The position numbers and the translations under genes are program-made. From Agelas oroides (taxonomy: Eukaryota; Porifera; Demospongiae; Agelasida; Agelasidae): a DNA stretch of 64,000 nt. The stretch is from assembly GCA_949130485.1 (NCBI GenBank), contig OX422183.1, positions 22,679,202 to 22,743,201 of the forward strand, given 5' to 3'. Positions 58,885 through 64,000 of this stretch are shown here, piece after piece; position 1 is the first letter of the stretch; each line of letters begins with the position of its first letter. Below the pieces are notes generated by a model. It did not search any database, had not been told where the DNA came from, and saw only the letters and a program-made list of their open reading frames with translations.

Positions 58885-59517
58885 CGTCTATCGATTTGGA
58901 ATTGTGAGGGGGATGATGGATACATGGGCATATTGTAAGAAGCATTGTGTATTAGCTACCAGACAGGTGTCTCTCCTAGCTCTTTGCTTCTTCGTGGAAT
59001 TGTGGGGGGATGCCAGATGATGATTACAGTGTTAGCATTCTCTTCATAGTATATTCTGAGCAGTTCAAAGAACCATAAAACTTGAGTAACCACTCTGTGG
59101 GGTTACTTTAACCTGTATCACTTCAAAAACTGAAAGGTTGATTTAACCTAAGATGGGTCATCTGAGTTGCGGACCTTGTTCCTTACCACCACCCACCAAG
59201 TTTAGCACAGTGTAGAGTTACAGCTTTTGTGTACTCAAAGTTCCAATAAGGCATGAATTCATGTAACAGTACACAAATGCTGTCCAGAGGTAACCCATAG
59301 CACACAAATATTTCCAGAGTTCACCCACTAATACATGAATTTAGGTAGAGTTCCACCCCTTTCTGGCACAAACATGCAATTATATTTCAAACCAAATTCA
59401 TGTTTTGCTGGAATCCTTGACTGGACAAGATACGAGGTGGGTTACCACCTGGATGAACCTAGACTGCAACTGAGATAACTTTTTTGGGGTTAAATCAACC
59501 TCCGATTTTGAGCAAAG
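58885..59517. other. Short gene-free spacer
   Basis: Apart from a small repeat of TGGAATTGTG (58917, 58997) nothing is recognised. Confidence 0.4.
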
Positions 59518-60060
59518 ATGGGAATCAGGCATTCGGTTGAGCAGCCCCCAGTTGCGCTCAATCCCCCGGTTTTGGTGAAGTATACTGGGAGTATGCAGCT
59601 CGAGTTCGATGCGTACGACGCTTGGAAAGATCATACCGGTAATTTTGAGTTTTTCCCTGCGGGAAACAATGGGAGCAAATTGTGCTTATGTAAAACCGAC
59701 GATCCAGAAGGTTCGTGCATTGTTATCGAACTAAAGGTGCCTGAAAGTAACAAGTGTTTTGTTCAGTGCAAGATGTATAATAGCCTGAGGACACCACTGC
59801 CAGAAGAACGACAGAAAAATCGTCACCCAAATTGGAATCTTGGAACAGCGTTGTATGCGTGCCACACCTTTGTCTCCCGCCATTATTCTTCCATTACGAA
59901 GAATGAAATTACCTCAAGAAGTTTCGCTCAGGACCTTGTTCGCTATATGGTCGAGAAGGGTCCCAGTGACAAGGCCATAAAGAACCCCATCAATACTGTC
60001 GAGAATTTGATGAAGTGGTCTAAACAGTTGGACATAAACATGTCGATTTTCAGTAATTAA
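59518..60060 (+). CDS. Unknown 180-aa protein with possible N-myristoylation signal
   Basis: Single exon from ATG 59518 to TAA. It begins MGIRHS, which fits the N-myristoylation rule (Gly2, Ser6), so the protein may be membrane-anchored in the cytosol. It is mixed alpha/beta with five Cys, including CLC near residue 57, and a basic C-terminal half. No transmembrane segment or known motif. The codon pattern and length suggest a real gene. No paralogue in this window. Confidence 0.65.
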   Translation: MGIRHSVEQPPVALNPPVLVKYTGSMQLEFDAYDAWKDHTGNFEFFPAGNNGSKLCLCKTDDPEGSCIVIELKVPESNKCFVQCKMYNSLRTPLPEERQKNRHPNWNLGTALYACHTFVSRHYSSITKNEITSRSFAQDLVRYMVEKGPSDKAIKNPINTVENLMKWSKQLDINMSIFSN

Positions 60061-61992
60061 CAGCTATTGTAACAGCAAACAACAAACTTGATATGCTAGT
60101 GTTAATGTATATAGTTTGTTTAGAAATTGTAACTGAAGCAGGTATCCATGGTTAAGGTTCGAAACATACAACTGTGCTATAATTATGCGTTGTACTATAG
60201 GTATAGTTTGTAGCTATTGTTTCTGCATGTCTGTTGTATGTCTGTCTGGCCTTCTTGTGTCATCAACATTTTATTGCGGTAAGAAGTGCAGCAATGATAC
60301 AAAATACGCGAGCCCCGGGCAAAAAAAAATAAAAAAAATAGCGCCCCAGTTATGAGACTCATACACGTTTAATTGACTGAAAAGTAGTGGCTTTCAATGT
60401 TTGTTTTGGTGCATAAATTTAAAGTCATGTGCCTATTCTATTCAGTGGTAAAAGACATATTGATGTTTCGTCTCGCTATATATATATAATATATGGAGTT
60501 AGCTATTACTTTTGTTATACTCCTTAATGTAGCTATTATGAGACACCTACAAAAACTTTGTAGTTTGCATTTGAACAGCATTTTACTAATCACATACTTT
60601 GAACCTAGAAGGTTGTGCTGTAACTGTTTTCCTCACCTATCATATCCCAGATTTTCACTGGTACAAATTTTGCATGCTAATCCAAATGTGTTGAAAAAAT
60701 GTCTCAGTAGCAACATCTATCATTTGTGATAAAGTCATTAACCAATAATTGGTGTTGTCTCATGCACAATACCAGCATCTACCCTACAGTTGCGGTTGTG
60801 GAACCACAATGGAAGGTTTTGTACCACCGCTATTTCAGAGGCGACAGCAAGTCTGTACAATGTAGCAGGCCTGTCAAGTCTCACCCATTCCGCGTGTGAC
60901 ACACGCAATTGACTCCTTTCACACGCTCACACGCAAACCAGGATTGTTCTCACGCATTTTTGTTCATGCCTGGAGCCGGGATATGGCCAGCAGTTTTACA
61001 AGCATCAGAGACCGTAGAATCAAAATGCCACGTGTATTAGGCCACTATTTGTTGTATAACAGCTCATCAACCGCTAGCTGTGGACCCACTTCTGTAACGT
61101 ATTAGTATCCCGTTTGCCAAATTGCATCGGATAGCGTCGTTCCCTGGGCAGCCTCTTGGGAACGATTACGAAGTCAGTATACTGTTTTCCACATAAATTG
61201 AATAATTTACTGGACGGTTGGGAAGCAATGCGAACGAGGCTAGAAACTATGTTGAATATTACATACCCTTGAAAAAAGGCTTTACTTTGCAGCCTAAATT
61301 TGCACACTTTTGAAAAATTCGCCGCCGCGGCAAAATTATTTTATATTTTTTCCTGCTGCGTTTTACGGGACAGCATGGGCGCTACAGATATAAATATATT
61401 TCATGTTTCTTTCCATAAACTACGCTGGTTGATTTATGTGCAGCATAAATAGGTGAGTTCAAACGATATCGTGCAATATCTCGAGAACTACTCAACGCAC
61501 AAACACCGGACAAATACCAGCATGTAGCCAAGAGCCTGTAGATTCTACTGATGCTAAATTAATATGGTGGAGACTTCAACTTGTTTGGAGACAACACAGC
61601 AAGAAATGACAAATTTCACCGTCCGATATCGATCGAATCGGACTGGTCCATGTTCAGCTGCGCCCCTGAGTGTTCAAAGCAGCTACCGCTACCAAAATAT
61701 ATTGCGAATTGGGGAGGTCTTGGGGCATCGTATCGATGCTAAAATCTCTCCAAAAGCAGCTTCAGAGAAGGCACAAACAACAGTGTCTGAAAATACATAC
61801 ACTTTTCCGAATATTGATGTTTTTCGGACGGCCATTTTATCGCTTCTAGCGCCAACAGGAAACAATGCGCGGGCGTCATTTTTGGTACACCAGGTACCAC
61901 GTACCTCAGCTACAGTCTTGTGGTATCGCCGAATGTTTACGCAGTTTTCCCTCCGCGTTTGAGTGTCCGAATATACCTGTCGTCCGATGATT
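60061..61992. other. Non-coding region with element fragments
   Basis: The clear structure is the inverted relative (61115-61330) of the element interior at 6285-6500. An open frame of 132 codons at 61564-61962 starts with ATG but shows no features and abuts the retroelement fragment, so it is not called. Confidence 0.45.
61115..61330 (-). repeat. Copy of the 6.2-6.7 kb element interior
   Basis: In reverse complement it matches 6285-6500, including CGGCGGCGAATTTTTCAAA and TTTATGTGGAAAACAG. Differences are spread along the length. Confidence 0.75.
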
Positions 61993-62487
61993 GCTAACTT
62001 ACTCTACTTGCTGTTCATGGACAGCTTCTCGTTGTCTAACAAGAGTCTTTGCCTTTTCCAAGGCCAACTCAGAGTCGAGCTTCGTCACGAATGCCCACCA
62101 CAATGCAATCTCGGATCATTTCGTTCCTTAGATCTCCATAAGCACAGTTTTCGGCTAAGCTGTAGAGGGACGTGATAAACTGCTCGGCTGACTCCCCCGG
62201 CTTCTGGCTGCGTCGGTTAAACCTGGCGCGCTCAAAAATCACATTCTTCCTCACTTTAAAGAAAGCGTCAAAGCTGCCGATGACTGTGTCGTGATTTTCT
62301 TCAGAAATATTTGTAGATGAGAGCGTCTCTTCAGCGTCCTCCCCCATACAATAGAGCAGGGTGCACACTTGTTTCGGATCGCCTTCCGTGGACAGACTGG
62401 AGGCTAGGCGGAACTGCTCAAATCTACGTTTCCATCAACGGGGAGGGGGGCTGCAAACGAACGCTAGCCATCCCACTTCTGACACCA
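61993..62487 (-). pseudogene. Ty3/gypsy-like gag fragment with primer-binding site
   Basis: Below the LTR on the minus strand, a primer-binding-like TGGTGTCAGAAGTGGGATGG (62487-62468) is followed within a few bases by an ATG. The frame has an early stop and shift (about 62430), then reads a gag-type stretch (RSQKPGESAEQF, AYGDLRNEMIRD, IVVGIRDE), then another shift (about 62075) before ELALEKAKTLVRQREAV. That order is typical of Ty3/gypsy-like gag. The remainder of the element is missing. Confidence 0.75.
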
Positions 62488-62690
62488 TGTAGTGTAAGCT
62501 AGACCGGGCCGGAGCGCAAGGAGTTCAGAGACATAGAAATACTGTTACTGATAACAACTAAAGAACAATGCACATTGTTACACGGCCACTTAAATAGACA
62601 GCATGGCACATAGTACTGCATGCGCATAAGCTACAAAATATGAATAATGTATTAGCTATCCCATTAGAGTAGTATGCTTACATAACTACA
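62488..62690 (-). mobile_element. Short LTR
   Basis: 203 bp starting TGTAGT and ending ACTACA, directly abutting the primer-binding site. It contains a TATTTAAG box about midway. A second LTR is not in the window. Confidence 0.6.
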
Positions 62691-62742
62691 GTCATTATTC
62701 CACAGGTACCGTGAAGAACGTTACAGACCAGTACCTCTAATA

Positions 62743-62823
62743 TAGCCCTTCCTGGGCCCCGCCCAGCTTTCTGTTCCGTACTGCAAGTGACGGAAAGCTG
62801 GGCGGGGTTGGGGAACGAGGCTA
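62743..62823. mobile_element. Hairpin MITE with 8-9-bp target duplication
   Basis: A hairpin built from GCCCAGCTTTC arms, ending CGAGGCTA on the right. It is flanked by ACCTCTAAT on both sides, with one ambiguous base at the right border. Confidence 0.75.
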
Positions 62824-63179
62824 CCTCTAATGCTGCTTTGGCTTTATTTTGTACCTTGTCTTTGCAGTAGCGTCCAAGCATCACTTTTATCCATAAAACA
62901 TCCCTGTTTACACTTCGAAGATTATTTAAGGTCTATAATTTTAGTAGTTAGGCCATTGATGTTTCACGGATCCGGCACGGGTCTTTTGTTTTGAAAATTG
63001 GAAAAATGCAATTAATATGTTCATCTGATCCAGTACTCATCATGTGGCAAGGATGGAGGATGGTGAGCAGTTTTGGGTGGCTGAGTGTGACCCTGAAACG
63101 GGGATTGGAGGTACAGAAAACCAATCGCACTGAAGGTTGGAAGTGAGTGGGCATAAGAAATTGTATCAAAAATCGTAAT

Positions 63180-63896
63180 GGGTCGCGTAAGGTGCCGGGT
63201 GAAAGCCACATATGTCATCATTACATCATCATTAATTTTGTGCTAAATAGGATGGAAAATCCTCTGTCAACGTTGCATGTGCCCTGCCACGCCCTCTGTA
63301 TACTTAGATCAGTTTTGAAAGCTTGATCAACATCAAGGAGGGAAAACTTTGTGACCTACACATACGACTTAATGTCTTGCCTCAACCCCCCCCCCCCCCC
63401 CCCCACCAATTATAAAAAGACATTTCATTAAGAAATCTGGATCTTTTCTGCTACCAAAAACAGCTCTCAGGTCTCAAATGTGCTGCATTTGGTAGTATGT
63501 TGTGTAGGTTGAGTTCACTCCCTCTGGGTCCATTTTCTCTGAGAGTTTCTAGGTTGCTGAAACGTCGTGCTGGCTAGAAAAGTCTATATTTGCATCATCA
63601 TTGTCCGTGGCAGATCGTGGAGTGGAGACCACAGAACTGTGGCAAATGCTTCCCATTCTTGCTCAACGGGGTACAATTCACTGAAATCACACAGCCATTG
63701 GTTGAGTTCTTTGTTGTTAAAGATCAATTGAGGGATGTCGTCCTTTTCCTCCTTGACATTGATCAAGCTCTAAGTATGCAGAGGGTGTGGCACGGCGCAT
63801 GCACATTCACAGAGGATGTTCCATTCTATTTAGTACAAAATTAATGATGATGTAATGATGACACATGTGGCTTTCACCCGGAACCTAACGCAACTC
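63180..63896. mobile_element. Foldback element carrying an older coding segment
   Basis: Arms of about 140-165 bp (63180-63343 and 63752-63896) are inverted copies, the outer part sharing GGGTGAAAGCCACAT and TCATCATTACATCATCATTA. The loop holds a C run (63387-63406) and a 200-bp block (63540-63760) homologous to 9665-9965 and 10865-11165 but without the nested hairpin. Minus-strand reading there is open for about 60 codons (SELYPVEQEWEAF). Confidence 0.8.
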
Positions 63897-63974
63897 TTTG
63901 TGAAAGCAAACAATGAGCCGAAGTTCAAGGCGAAATTGAAGAGTGGCAAGAAGATCAATTTTGCTCGGAGTTAG
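63897..63974 (+). pseudogene. Tail of a third tandem-domain gene
   Basis: 25 codons ending in TAG match the last part of unit 2 of the gene at 54369-55013 (EPKFKAKLKSGKKI), and the matching continues into the 3' flank (TTAGCTAGTC ... TTGTGTGAC). It begins exactly where the foldback element ends. No other part of the gene is visible on the left of the element. Confidence 0.8.
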
Positions 63975-64000
63975 CTAGTCTAAAAATTGTGTGACGCTGA

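Noticed and set aside
61564-61962. Open frame of 132 codons with ATG
   Set aside because: No recognisable features or paralogue. It abuts the truncated retroelement, and frames of this length occur by chance here.

Overview
The window looks like genomic DNA of a sponge-like marine invertebrate. Genes are widely spaced and on both strands. Introns can be very short (a 45-bp intron at 58750-58794 and one of about 75 bp at 6962-7037). Small inverted-repeat elements are very dense, and the largest proteins are beta-helix/multi-membrane proteins of a kind I associate with sponges. The taxonomic call is inference; no rRNA or mitochondrial marker is present.

Layout. 1-12 kb: a seven-exon minus-strand gene (455 aa, helical and coiled coil) whose introns are packed with elements, including a tandem pair of 1.2-kb TIR elements. 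12-20.8 kb: no convincing gene, but several foldbacks, a 404-bp tandem duplication and a tRNA-like sequence. 20.8-24.4 kb: a second helical gene with a glycine-rich hydrophobic stretch and a C-terminal CxxC...CxxC pair. 27-33.4 kb: a single-exon protein built from three copies of an approximately 110-aa domain, tail to tail with a large beta-helix/multi-TM receptor-like gene that carries a 4-bp frameshift. 34-39.8 kb: an Ulp1-like protease with a PHD finger, a large inverted-repeat element, duplicated small exons and a pogo/Tigger-like transposase remnant. 40-49.8 kb: mostly duplicated non-coding blocks and a degenerate protease copy. 50-55 kb: the intact second copies of the receptor-like and tandem-domain genes. 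57.2-58.9 kb: a broken, divergent relative of the receptor-like genes. 59.5-60.1 kb: a compact unknown gene. 62-62.7 kb: the end of an LTR retroelement. 63.9 kb: a tail fragment of a third tandem-domain gene.

The most distinctive theme is a locally duplicated neighbourhood. The secreted or surface multi-TM receptor-like gene and the small tandem-domain gene occur next to each other twice, with further decayed copies of each, and the flanking non-coding blocks are duplicated too. Together with two helical genes with membrane-active-looking segments, this resembles a fast-evolving environmental-response or recognition locus. No function can be assigned from sequence alone, and that reading is inference.
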